Source: Duganella sp. CF458
Lineage (GTDB): Bacteria > Pseudomonadota > Gammaproteobacteria > Burkholderiales > Burkholderiaceae_D
Assembly: GCF_900113115.1 (NCBI RefSeq)
Contig: NZ_FOOF01000013.1
Location: 146,024-210,023, forward strand
Length of the DNA: 64,000 bases
Direction of reading: 5' to 3'
The position numbers were made by a program, and so were the translations under genes. The notes under the pieces are model-generated. The model saw only the letters and a list, made by a program, of their open reading frames with translations, made no database searches and was not told the DNA's origin. Of this stretch, positions 8,489 through 15,991 are shown in pieces (position 1 is the first letter of the stretch; every line of letters begins with the position of its first letter).

Positions 8489-9585
8489 TTTTTCTAAAGA
8501 ATTTCCCCTCCGCCATGCTGGCCATGGCTTGCATCGGCCTGGCGCCGGCAGCCGATGCCGCGCCGCGCAAGCCAGCCAAGGCCCGGCCCGCCCCCAAGAA
8601 GCCTGCTATTGATTACAGCGGCGAATTCGTCAACTTCGGCCAATGGAAGGACGTGCAGCAGTTCATGGGCGACATGGAACTGAAGCACGGTGTGCCGGTC
8701 GCCGAATCGGAAAAGCTGTTCCTTGAAGTGCGCTATATCGACGCGGCAGTGCAGCTGGTGAAGCCGGCGCCGCCGGGCAAGCCAAAGAACTGGCAAGCCT
8801 ATCGCAGCCGATTCATCGAACCGAGGCGCATCAATGCAGGCGCCGAATTCTGGAACGCCCACCGCGACACGCTGGCGCGCGCCGAAGCGCTGTACGGCGT
8901 GCCGGCCGAAATCATCGTCGGCATCATCGGCGTGGAAACCATCTATGGCCGCGACATGGGCAAGTTCCGCGTGCTCGACGTGCTGGCCACCCTGGCCTTC
9001 TCCTATCCGCTGACGCCGAATCGCGAAGCGCGCATGGCATTCTTCCGCGGCGAACTGGAAGCGGCCATCGTCTCGGCGCGCCAGGCAGGCATCGACCCGC
9101 TATCGCTGACCGGCTCTTACGCGGGCGCAGTCGGCATGCCGCAATTCATGCCAAGCAATATCTACCAGCTGGGCGTGGATTTCGACGGCGATGGCAAGGT
9201 CGACCTGCGCAACTCGGCGGCAGATGCCATCGGCAGCGTCGCCAATTTCCTGGTGGCGCACGGCTGGAAGCGCGACGATCCAGTACGGCTGGCCTATCCG
9301 GCCACCGTCTCGCCCGAGCGTGCATGGGAGAAATACCTGAATACCGGCCTGGAAGCCCAGGTCAGCGGTGCCGACCTGCTGGCGGCCGGCGTGCACCCCG
9401 ACACGGAATTGCCGCCGGGCTTGTATGGCTTGGTTGATCTGCAGAACGGATCGGATCCTACCGAATACTGGGTCGGAAGCAATAATTTCTTTTCTATTAC
9501 AAAGTACAACCGAAGTTATTTCTATGCCATGTCGGTAGTCGAACTGGGGCGCGCCGTAAAGCTTTCAATGAGAGAAACTTTGTAA
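8485..9585 (+). CDS. mltB: Membrane-bound lytic murein transglycosylase B
   Basis: The 366-residue enzyme cleaves the MurNAc-GlcNAc bond of peptidoglycan to give 1,6-anhydro products. Residues 1-26 form a signal peptide (FPSAMLAMACIGLAPAADA). It lacks an obvious lipobox, so it may be periplasmic rather than lipid-anchored. The catalytic Glu is Glu151 in 'IIGVETIYGRDMGKFRV'. The downstream 'GSYAGAVGMPQFMPSNI' and 'DGDGKVDLRNSAADAIGSVANFL' blocks are standard MltB signatures. The start ATG overlaps the transglutaminase stop by 4 bases, so it is the last gene of the MoxR operon, which supports an envelope role for the whole operon. Confidence 0.95.
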   Translation: MIFLKNFPSAMLAMACIGLAPAADAAPRKPAKARPAPKKPAIDYSGEFVNFGQWKDVQQFMGDMELKHGVPVAESEKLFLEVRYIDAAVQLVKPAPPGKPKNWQAYRSRFIEPRRINAGAEFWNAHRDTLARAEALYGVPAEIIVGIIGVETIYGRDMGKFRVLDVLATLAFSYPLTPNREARMAFFRGELEAAIVSARQAGIDPLSLTGSYAGAVGMPQFMPSNIYQLGVDFDGDGKVDLRNSAADAIGSVANFLVAHGWKRDDPVRLAYPATVSPERAWEKYLNTGLEAQVSGADLLAAGVHPDTELPPGLYGLVDLQNGSDPTEYWVGSNNFFSITKYNRSYFYAMSVVELGRAVKLSMRETL

Positions 9586-9831
9586 CTGCGTGTAACTTGT
9601 GTGATATACAAGAGTATAGAATTACCCTAACACAAAAATTCAGGTAGAATTCTCTCAGAATGTTGCGATAGGACAACGCGTTTCGAGAGCAATATACTAT
9701 TTTTTGTTGCACGCAAGTACTGCTGACCGCGCTGTTGTACAATTGTGTATATATTATGAAACTTGTTAAACAGGAATCCGTCTCAGGATTTGGGTCGTTA
9801 GCAGGACAACTTTAGAGAAGGAACAGAAGAC
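9586..9831 (+). promoter_or_regulatory. AT-rich leader region upstream of the small HTH gene
   Basis: This 246-base gap is far more AT-rich than the flanking DNA. It contains TATA-like tracts (TATATATTATG near 9750). One weak sigma-70-like pair is possible: CTGACC near 9723 and TGTATA 17 bases later. A good ribosome site (GAAGGAA) sits just before the ATG at 9832. The composition suggests a strong or xenogeneic-silencer-responsive promoter, but I cannot fix the start site. Confidence 0.35.
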
Positions 9832-10170
9832 ATGACCAACCAAGTCGGTAATGATATGAACAACGAGTCGGAAGGCGATGATCTGCTGCAGTACAATCCG
9901 AACCGTCTGCTCGACACCCTGATCGAAAACCTGCGCCTGAAGAACGATGCGGCCCTGTCGCGCGCTCTGGAAGTGGCGCCGCCTGTGATCTCCAAGATCC
10001 GCCACCACCGCCTGCCGGTTGGCGCATCGCTGCTGATCCGCATGCACGAGGTTTCCGACCTGAGCATCCGTGACCTGCGCTACCTGATGGGCGACCGCCG
10101 CAATAAGTTCCGCATCAGCGACAAGCAGTTCAAGCCGAAAGAAGGCGTCGGCTCCGAAAACAAGGGCTGA
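9832..10170 (+). CDS. Small helix-turn-helix protein (lambda-repressor-like fold, probable regulator)
   Basis: The 112-residue protein has an acidic, Asn-rich N-terminus. A helical region spans about residues 22-80 with an HTH-like pattern: 'LKNDAALSRALEVAPPVISKIRHHRLPVGASLLIRMHEVSDLS' (A-x-x-L/S-x-x-L-x-V-x-x-x-x-I-S-K-x-R), typical of short Cro/CI-like proteins. The C-terminal 30 residues are basic and Lys-rich, with no second domain, so oligomerisation or ligand control is not visible. It has a clear Shine-Dalgarno and a long AT-rich leader, and it is convergent with cysM. No target is evident. A role in regulation is inferred from the HTH alone. Confidence 0.75.
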   Translation: MTNQVGNDMNNESEGDDLLQYNPNRLLDTLIENLRLKNDAALSRALEVAPPVISKIRHHRLPVGASLLIRMHEVSDLSIRDLRYLMGDRRNKFRISDKQFKPKEGVGSENKG

Positions 10171-10186
10171 TTTCAGCTCCTGTTTT

Positions 10187-10208
10187 ACCCTCCCCGCCCG
10201 GGGAGGGT
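10187..10208. other. Strong GC inverted repeat between convergent genes
   Basis: Perfect 9-base arms (ACCCTCCCC / GGGGAGGGT) flank a GCCC loop. The repeat lies between the stop codons of the HTH gene and cysM. It has no following T-tract on either strand, so it is at best a weak or Rho-assisted terminator shared by both genes. Confidence 0.45.
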
Positions 10209-10222
10209 GAGCGCCGCCACGC

Positions 10223-11125
10223 TTAGGCCGGGAACACGCCGGTCGACAGATAGCGGTCGCCGCGATCGCAGACGATGAACACGATCGTCGCGTTTTCCAC
10301 CTGCTGCGAAATACGCAGCGCAATCTCACAGGCACCCGCTGCCGAAATCCCGCAGAAGATGCCCTCTTCAGCAGCCAGCCGACGCGCCATGCGTTCCGCC
10401 GCTGCCTGCGACACGTATTCCACCTGGTCCACGCGCGCCTTGTCGTAAATCTTCGGCAGGTAGGCTTCCGGCCATTTGCGGATGCCGGGAATCGACGAGC
10501 CCTCTTCCGGCTGGGCGCCGATGATGCGCACGTTCTCGTTCTGCTCCTTCAGGTATTGCGACACGCCCATGATGGTGCCGGTGGTACCCATGGCGGACAC
10601 GAAGTGCGTGACGCGGCCTTCGGTATCGCGCCAGATTTCCGGACCAGTGCCCTCGTAGTGGGCGCGCGGATTGTCGCCGTTGGCAAACTGGTCGAGGATG
10701 ATGCCCTTGCCGTCCTTCTGCATCTGCTCGGCCAGGTCGCGCGCGTATTCCATGCCGCCGGTTTTCGGGGTCAGGATGATGTTGGCGCCATAGGCGGCCA
10801 TGCTCATGCGGCGCTCTTCGCTCAGGTTCTCCGGCATCAGCAGGATCATCTTGTAGCCGCGAATGGCGGCGGCCATGGCCAGTGCGATGCCGGTATTGCC
10901 GCTGGTCGCCTCGATCAGGGTGTCGCCCGGCTTGATCTGGCCGCGCTCTTCGGCCCGGCGCAGCATCGACATGGCGGCGCGGTCCTTGACCGAACCGGCC
11001 GGGTTGTCGCCCTCCAGCTTGCCGAGGATGACGTTGCCGCGCGCGGCGGCTTCTGCGCCGGGGATGCGTACCAGCTGCACCAGCGGCGTGTTACCGATGG
11101 TATCGGCGATTGTTTTGTATCCCAT
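10223..11125 (-). CDS. cysM: Cysteine synthase B (O-acetylserine/thiosulfate sulfhydrylase)
   Basis: The 300-residue PLP enzyme makes cysteine or S-sulfocysteine from O-acetylserine. The PLP lysine is Lys47 in 'NPAGSVKDRAA', and the substrate loop 'EATSGNTGIALAMAAAIRGY' follows. 'GTTGTIMGV' binds the PLP phosphate. The shorter length and the NPAGSVKDRA form point to CysM rather than CysK. I chose the ATG at 11125 because it has an AGGA ribosome site 3 bases away. The in-frame TTG at 11152 would overlap the acetyltransferase gene. It follows the GNAT gene closely on the same strand. Confidence 0.93.
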   Translation of the reverse strand: MGYKTIADTIGNTPLVQLVRIPGAEAAARGNVILGKLEGDNPAGSVKDRAAMSMLRRAEERGQIKPGDTLIEATSGNTGIALAMAAAIRGYKMILLMPENLSEERRMSMAAYGANIILTPKTGGMEYARDLAEQMQKDGKGIILDQFANGDNPRAHYEGTGPEIWRDTEGRVTHFVSAMGTTGTIMGVSQYLKEQNENVRIIGAQPEEGSSIPGIRKWPEAYLPKIYDKARVDQVEYVSQAAAERMARRLAAEEGIFCGISAAGACEIALRISQQVENATIVFIVCDRGDRYLSTGVFPA

Positions 11126-11148
11126 GGTTCCTGCTATGGTTTGTTCTG

Positions 11149-11709
11149 TCAAACGACCATTTTATCCGCTTCGGCCGCGAGGTGCAGGGACATGAAGACA
11201 TAGCCCAGGCTTTCGCCGTCGATCCGGAACAAGTCCTGGATCTCGCCGGTCTGCACGAAACCACATTTCCGGTATAGCGCGCGCGCCGGGGCATTGCCCG
11301 CCAGGACTTCCAGGTCCACCCATTCCAGGCCCTGTTCGCGCGCCCAGCCGGCCGCCGTGGCCACCAGCGCGGCGCCCAGGCCGCTGCGACGGGCGGCGCG
11401 ATGCACGCCCATGCCCAGCAGGCAGCGATGGCGGGCCGTCGCTTCGGGGCGCGAGCGCAGGTCGATATGTCCCATGATTTCGCCTTCGGACAGCGCGATC
11501 CAGACCCGGCGCCAGCCTTGCTGGCCGAAGCTGGCCTGCAGCCCGGTGTTGAAGCCATTCACCTTCTCCGGCGGGAAACCGGCGCTGGTGCGCGACATGG
11601 GCTGGAACAAGGGCGCGCCATCGCGTCCGTTATCAAGCAGGTGGTCGTTCAGGTAATGGAAGAAGGCGGCCAATTCCCCTGGTTGCAGCGGCCGGATCGT
11701 AAAGGTCAT
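11149..11709 (-). CDS. GNAT-family N-acetyltransferase
   Basis: The 186-residue protein shows the GNAT acetyl-CoA-binding motif A near residues 105-125 (MGVHRAARRSGLGAALVATAAGWA, with the R-x-x-G-x-G/A core). The motif B region 'APARALYRKCGF' near residues 140-152 is also present. The N-terminal half reads as the substrate-binding beta-sheet ('GEIMGHIDLRSR'). The acceptor substrate cannot be inferred. It ends 23 bases before the cysM ATG, so the two are probably co-transcribed, but no functional link is obvious. Confidence 0.9.
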   Translation of the reverse strand: MTFTIRPLQPGELAAFFHYLNDHLLDNGRDGAPLFQPMSRTSAGFPPEKVNGFNTGLQASFGQQGWRRVWIALSEGEIMGHIDLRSRPEATARHRCLLGMGVHRAARRSGLGAALVATAAGWAREQGLEWVDLEVLAGNAPARALYRKCGFVQTGEIQDLFRIDGESLGYVFMSLHLAAEADKMVV

Positions 11710-11774
11710 GGCAAATCATAGCAGGCCGGGGGAATTGCATTAAACTACATGGATTACTACAGGAGTTTTCATCC

Positions 11775-13487
11775 ATGAGCGACACTGAAGTCATCTCCAT
11801 TCCATCCACCATGGAAGGCCGCCGGCACCAGTTCAATCCGGTGCTGACCGAGCAGGAGATCAAGCGCCTGCACCGCTTCGGCACAGTGCGCCAATACGCA
11901 CGCGGCGTGCGCATCCTGGAAGCGGGCCATACCTGCTTTGGCATGATCATCACGTTGAAGGGCACCGTCACCATCTGCAAATACGATGGCCTGGGCAATA
12001 CTGAACTGCTGGCCGAACACGGTCCCGGCGAATTCACCGCCGAGGTATCGCAGCTGTCGGGCCGCCCTTCCCTGGTCAACGCCACCGCCAAGGACGATGT
12101 CGAAGTGCTGGAAGTGTCGCCGGAGAACCTGCGCGCGCTGGTGATCGCCGAAGCGGAATTGGGTGAGCGCATTGTGCGCGCCCTGATCCTGCGCCGCGTC
12201 GGCCTGCTGGAGCGCGAAGGCGGCGGCCTGGTGCTGGTGTCCCCGCCCGGCAATGCGGCCCTGTTCCACCTGCGCTCATTCTTGAGCAGCAACGGCTACC
12301 CTTACAGCATCCTCGACCCGAAAGAGGACGAGCAGGCGCGCGCGCTGTGCGAGTACTACGAACCGGGCCAGGACGACTGGCCGCTGGTGGTGTGTCCCGA
12401 CGGCGTGGTGAAGAAAAACCCGAGCAATGCGGAAGTGGGCTACTGCATTGGCCTGCTGCCGGAAATCGATTCCGACAAGCTGTGGGACGTGGTGGTGGTC
12501 GGCGCCGGGCCTGCCGGCCTGGCGACCTCGGTGTATGCCGGTTCGGAAGGCTTGTCGGTGCTGGCCCTGGAGCAGCGCGCCTACGGCGGCCAGGCTGCGG
12601 CCAGCGCGCGCATTGAAAACTACCTTGGCTTCCCGACCGGCATTTCGGGCCGCGCCCTGGCCGGCCGCGCCTTCGTGCAGGCGCAGAAATTCGGCGTCGA
12701 AGTCGCCATTCCAGCGCCAGCCACCCGCCTGTTGTGCGATAGCTGGCCGCTGCGGGTGGAAATCGACGGCGGACAAATCGTGCGCGCCAAGACCGTGGTC
12801 CTGGCCAGCGGCGCGCGCTACAAGCGCCCCGACCTGCACAACATCGGCGAGTTCGAAGGCCGCGGCATCTATTTCTGGGCTTCGCCTATCGAAGCCAAGT
12901 TGTGCAAGTCGGAAGAAGTGGTGCTGGTAGGCGGCGGCAATTCCGCCGGCCAGGCTGCCGTATTCCTGTCCGGCTTTGCCTCCAAGGTGCATATGGTGAT
13001 CCGCGGCGACGGCCTGAAAGCCACCATGTCGACCTACCTGATCGACCGCATCAAGGCCACGCCGAATATCGAACTGCACACGCATACCGAGATCGTGGCG
13101 CTGGAAGGCAACGACGACGGCCTGTCCAAGGTCACCTTCCGCTGCAAGGACACCGGCGAAGTTGACAGCTGCGACGTGTGCCGCATGTTCCTGTTCATCG
13201 GCGCCGACCCGAATACGGCCTGGCTGGCCGACTGCGGCGTGGAAGTCGACGCGCAAGGCTTCATCCGCACCGGTTTCGATGCCATCAAGGACCAGTGCCG
13301 CGCCAAGATGACGCTGGCCGATGCACCGCAGCGCGCGCCCCTGGAAACCAGCGTACCCGGCGTGTTCGCCATCGGCGACGTGCGCTCCGGCTCCACCAAG
13401 CGCGTAGCGGCCGGTGTAGGAGAAGGCGCGGCCGTGGTATCCCAGATCCACGCCTTCCTGGCCAACTTGCCGGTCACTTCCATCTGA
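11775..13487 (+). CDS. cNMP-binding domain fused to thioredoxin-reductase-like FAD protein
   Basis: The 570-residue protein has three parts. Residues about 30-145 form a cyclic-nucleotide-binding (CRP-like) beta-barrel. Residues about 155-230 form a small thioredoxin/glutaredoxin-like fold ('LRSFLSSNGYPYSILDPKEDEQ'). Residues about 236-560 form a pyridine-nucleotide-disulfide oxidoreductase with FAD motif 'VVVVGAGPAGLATS', NAD(P) motif 'VLVGGGNSAGQAAVFL' and the C-terminal FAD motif 'VFAIGDVRSGS'. The redox CxxC expected of thioredoxin reductase is absent: the matching region reads 'FWASPIEAKLC'. It is therefore not a normal thioredoxin reductase. It may be a ligand- or redox-sensing oxidoreductase. 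It is monocistronic and convergent with the comEA-like gene. Confidence 0.9.
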   Translation: MSDTEVISIPSTMEGRRHQFNPVLTEQEIKRLHRFGTVRQYARGVRILEAGHTCFGMIITLKGTVTICKYDGLGNTELLAEHGPGEFTAEVSQLSGRPSLVNATAKDDVEVLEVSPENLRALVIAEAELGERIVRALILRRVGLLEREGGGLVLVSPPGNAALFHLRSFLSSNGYPYSILDPKEDEQARALCEYYEPGQDDWPLVVCPDGVVKKNPSNAEVGYCIGLLPEIDSDKLWDVVVVGAGPAGLATSVYAGSEGLSVLALEQRAYGGQAAASARIENYLGFPTGISGRALAGRAFVQAQKFGVEVAIPAPATRLLCDSWPLRVEIDGGQIVRAKTVVLASGARYKRPDLHNIGEFEGRGIYFWASPIEAKLCKSEEVVLVGGGNSAGQAAVFLSGFASKVHMVIRGDGLKATMSTYLIDRIKATPNIELHTHTEIVALEGNDDGLSKVTFRCKDTGEVDSCDVCRMFLFIGADPNTAWLADCGVEVDAQGFIRTGFDAIKDQCRAKMTLADAPQRAPLETSVPGVFAIGDVRSGSTKRVAAGVGEGAAVVSQIHAFLANLPVTSI

Positions 13488-13498
13488 AGCACGCTTGC

Positions 13499-13523
13499 CT
13501 GCCGCCGTCATGCACGGCGGCAG
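13499..13523. other. Inverted repeat between convergent genes
   Basis: Perfect 10-base arms (CTGCCGCCGT / ACGGCGGCAG) flank a 5-base loop between the stop codons of the cNMP/FAD fusion gene and the comEA-like gene. No T-tract follows, so termination is only suggested. Confidence 0.4.
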
Positions 13524-13541
13524 CCTGCCTTACTCACTTGC

Positions 13542-13850
13542 TTACTTGCGTGCAGCCTCCTTGCGGGCCGGTGCCGCGCCTTCACGCGATTTGCCGTTGA
13601 CCATCAGCCCGGCCTCCGACAACTTCATGGCGTTTTTCTCGCCGATGCCCTTGACGCGCTGTTCCAGGTCGGCCCAGTCCTTGAACTCCCCTTTCGCGCG
13701 TTCCGCCATGATGGCCTTGGACTTGGCCGGGCCGATCCCTTTGACGCTATCGAGTGCAGCCTGATCGGCTTTGTTCACGTCAACCTGGGCGAATGCCATG
13801 CCCATGCAAGCGACCAACGCGGCGACGGCAAGCAGCAGTTTCCTGATCAT
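13542..13850 (-). CDS. ComEA-type helix-hairpin-helix DNA-binding protein, secreted
   Basis: The 102-residue protein has a signal peptide (residues 1-21, MIRKLLLAVAALVACMGMAFA). A ComEA helix-hairpin-helix repeat pair follows: 'VDVNKADQAALDSVKGIGPAKSKAIM' and 'FKDWADLEQRVKGIGEKNAMKL'. ComEA proteins bind double-stranded DNA in the periplasm during natural transformation. Short single-domain forms like this one are common in betaproteobacteria. The ATG at 13850 is chosen for the strong Shine-Dalgarno GGAGGTCATC before it; the longer frame has no such site. No other competence gene lies nearby, so a role in DNA uptake is inferred from the family only. Confidence 0.88.
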   Translation of the reverse strand: MIRKLLLAVAALVACMGMAFAQVDVNKADQAALDSVKGIGPAKSKAIMAERAKGEFKDWADLEQRVKGIGEKNAMKLSEAGLMVNGKSREGAAPARKEAARK

Positions 13851-13949
13851 GATGACCTCCATATGTGGACACGAGAAGACCTCGTTCAGCCACAACGCGG
13901 CCCGCGCCTTCCGGCTGACGCGAGGCACGCGCAGTTTGAGGCAGATCAA

Positions 13950-14918
13950 TCAACGCACGACTAATTCCACACGACGGTTCTTCGCGCGCCCTTCCTCGCT
14001 GGCGTTGCTGCCCACCGGTGCGAGGTTGGCGACGCCACGCGGCATCATGCGGTTGGCGGCGATGCCATACTTGCCGGCCAGCGCATCGGCCACAGCCTGA
14101 GCGCGCTTCTGAGACAGGACCAGGTTGGCCTCGAACTCGCCCTGGTCATCGGTGTGGCCGACGATGAAGACTTTCGTTTTGGGCTGTGCTTGTAAAGCCT
14201 TGGCCATCTGCTCCAGCTGCTCGCTGGATTGCTCGCGGATCACAGCCTTGTTGGTGTCAAAGGTCACGCCATACAGCGCCACCTTGCCGTCACGCTGCAA
14301 GCCGTCCTGGATGGCGCGGGTGTCGACGGTCACCTTGCCGCCTTCCATCACAGTCGGTTCGACGATTTGCACGAACTGGCGCACGCGCTGGTAATCAGCG
14401 TATTCGGACAAGGCAACCATCACATAGGTACTGCCGCCCGGCCCAGGCTTGGCGGCGCTGACCAGGTGAAAGCGCGGCTGGTTGGCGCTGTTGAAAATGC
14501 TGTTGATATAAGCATCGGAAGATTTCCAGTTCACTTCGCGCGGCAACTCCTGCACCAGGCGCTGCGCCTTATCCTTTTCGCACTGGTCGGTCTCGCAGGC
14601 GTACAAGATCTTGAACCCGGCAGCACTCAACGCCTGCTGGTAATTGCGGTGAATTTCCAGCGCGCTGCGGCCTTTCGGCCCCCAGTAAAAGCGGTTGGCC
14701 GTCTTGCCCTCCACCTTGCGCAGGACCGGCTTGCCGGCTTCCGTGTCGACGACGCGGACCTGCCCCATATTCTCGCCGCCGTACATATGGAGCATCGAGC
14801 CCTCATAGCGATGCAGCAGCGGATGGTCGCTGCCGCCCGCGATGTCTTTGGAGAAATTGGGCTGGGCGTGTGCTTGCATCGAAAGCGCAGCAAGCAGGGA
14901 AAGGATGAGCAGGCGCAT
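13950..14918 (-). CDS. OmpA-family protein with N-terminal DUF4892-like domain
   Basis: The 322-residue protein has a signal peptide (1-18, ending MQAHA). A DUF4892-type periplasmic domain spans about residues 20-185, opening with 'DIAGGSDHPLLHRYEGS'. The C-terminal OmpA/MotB peptidoglycan-binding domain spans about residues 205-322 ('VTFDTNKAVI', 'FIVGHTDDQGEFEANLVLSQKRAQAV', 'NRRVELVVR'). There is no beta-barrel, so it is likely a periplasmic or lipid-independent protein attached to the cell wall. The comEA-like gene lies 99 bases downstream on the same strand. A structural role at the envelope is inferred. Confidence 0.88.
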   Translation of the reverse strand: MRLLILSLLAALSMQAHAQPNFSKDIAGGSDHPLLHRYEGSMLHMYGGENMGQVRVVDTEAGKPVLRKVEGKTANRFYWGPKGRSALEIHRNYQQALSAAGFKILYACETDQCEKDKAQRLVQELPREVNWKSSDAYINSIFNSANQPRFHLVSAAKPGPGGSTYVMVALSEYADYQRVRQFVQIVEPTVMEGGKVTVDTRAIQDGLQRDGKVALYGVTFDTNKAVIREQSSEQLEQMAKALQAQPKTKVFIVGHTDDQGEFEANLVLSQKRAQAVADALAGKYGIAANRMMPRGVANLAPVGSNASEEGRAKNRRVELVVR

Positions 14919-14982
14919 AGCAGTCCGGAAAGATTAAACGGATTGCCAATATAACAAAAATCCCTCGCCACCAGCGCTAATG

Positions 14983-15064
14983 AAAGTCGGGGTCAGCTCT
15001 GGCAATCGGACATAAATTTCGCAAGCGAAATTTATGTCCGATTGCCAGAGCTGACCCCGACTTT
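14983..15064. repeat. Perfect 40-bp inverted repeat with 2-base centre (GGGTCA-core family, copy 1)
   Basis: The arms at 14983-15022 and 15025-15064 are exact reverse complements over 40 bases, separated by AA. Each arm carries GTCGGGGTCAGCTCTGG. The right arm ends on the first base of the rfaE1 stop codon. RNA from rfaE1 would form a very stable hairpin, so it may terminate transcription or protect the transcript end. It is one of five related elements in this window. Confidence 0.9.
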
Positions 15065-15990
15065 TATGCGAATAGTTCGTCGCGGGTGACGGTGGCGGTG
15101 CCGAGCTTGCCGACCACGATGCCGCCGGCGCGGTTGGCGGTTTCGACGGCTTCCTGCCAGCCGGCGCCGGAGCCCAGCATGGCGGCCATGGTGGCGATCA
15201 CGGTGTCGCCTGCGCCGGAGACGTCGAACACTTCGCGGGCGCTGGCTTGTACGTTGTGGATGCCTTCGTCGGTGAACAGGGTCATGCCCTCTTCCGACCG
15301 GGTCAGCAGCAGCGCGTCCAGCGACAGTTCGGCGCGCAGGTTTTGCGCCTTGGTCACCAGCTGTTCTTCGCTGTTCCAGGAACCCACGATGCGCTTCAGT
15401 TCCGATTTGTTCGGGGTCAGCACGCTGGCGCCTTTGTAGGGCGAGAAGTCGTCGCCTTTCGGGTCGACCATCACGATCTTGCCGGCCGCGCGGGCGGTGG
15501 CGATCATTTCGGCCACGTCGACCAGGCCGCCCTTGTTGTAGTCGGACAGTACGATCACGTCGTATTCCGGCAGCAGGGTCTTGAACTGCACCAGCTTGTT
15601 GCGCAGCACGGCGTCGCTTGGCGGCTCTTCGAAGTCGATGCGCACCATCTGCTGCTGGCGGCCGATCACGCGCAGCTTGATGATGGTGGAAATCGCGCTG
15701 TCGTGTTTCAGGTAGCTGTGGATGCCGCCGCTTTGCAGCAGTTGCTCCACTTCCGTGCCGGCTTCGTCGGCGCCGACGATGCCCAGCAGGCCGGCGTGCG
15801 CGCCCAATGCCGCGGAATTGCGTGCGACGTTGGCGGCGCCGCCCAGACGGGCTTCGCGGCGTTCGATGCGCACCACGGGGACCGGGGCTTCCGGCGAAAT
15901 GCGGCTGACGTCGCCGAACCAGTAACGGTCCAGCATGACGTCGCCGGCGACGAGGATGCGTACTTTATCGAGTGCGGGCGCTTTGCTCAT
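15064..15990 (-). CDS. rfaE1: D-glycero-beta-D-manno-heptose-7-phosphate kinase
   Basis: The 308-residue PfkB/ribokinase-family kinase phosphorylates heptose 7-phosphate at C1 in the ADP-heptose pathway for the LPS inner core. It is the kinase half only (the HldE1 part); the nucleotidyltransferase domain is not fused, which is common in betaproteobacteria. Signatures are 'GDVMLDRYWFGDVSRISPEAPVPVV' at the N-terminus, 'GGAANVARN', 'VVLSDYNKGGL'-like text near residue 150, and the PfkB signature 'DVSGAGDTVIATMAA' with the catalytic Asp. It begins 2 bases after the lapB stop, in an LPS-related cluster. Confidence 0.95.
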   Translation of the reverse strand: MSKAPALDKVRILVAGDVMLDRYWFGDVSRISPEAPVPVVRIERREARLGGAANVARNSAALGAHAGLLGIVGADEAGTEVEQLLQSGGIHSYLKHDSAISTIIKLRVIGRQQQMVRIDFEEPPSDAVLRNKLVQFKTLLPEYDVIVLSDYNKGGLVDVAEMIATARAAGKIVMVDPKGDDFSPYKGASVLTPNKSELKRIVGSWNSEEQLVTKAQNLRAELSLDALLLTRSEEGMTLFTDEGIHNVQASAREVFDVSGAGDTVIATMAAMLGSGAGWQEAVETANRAGGIVVGKLGTATVTRDELFA

Positions 15991-15991
15991 A

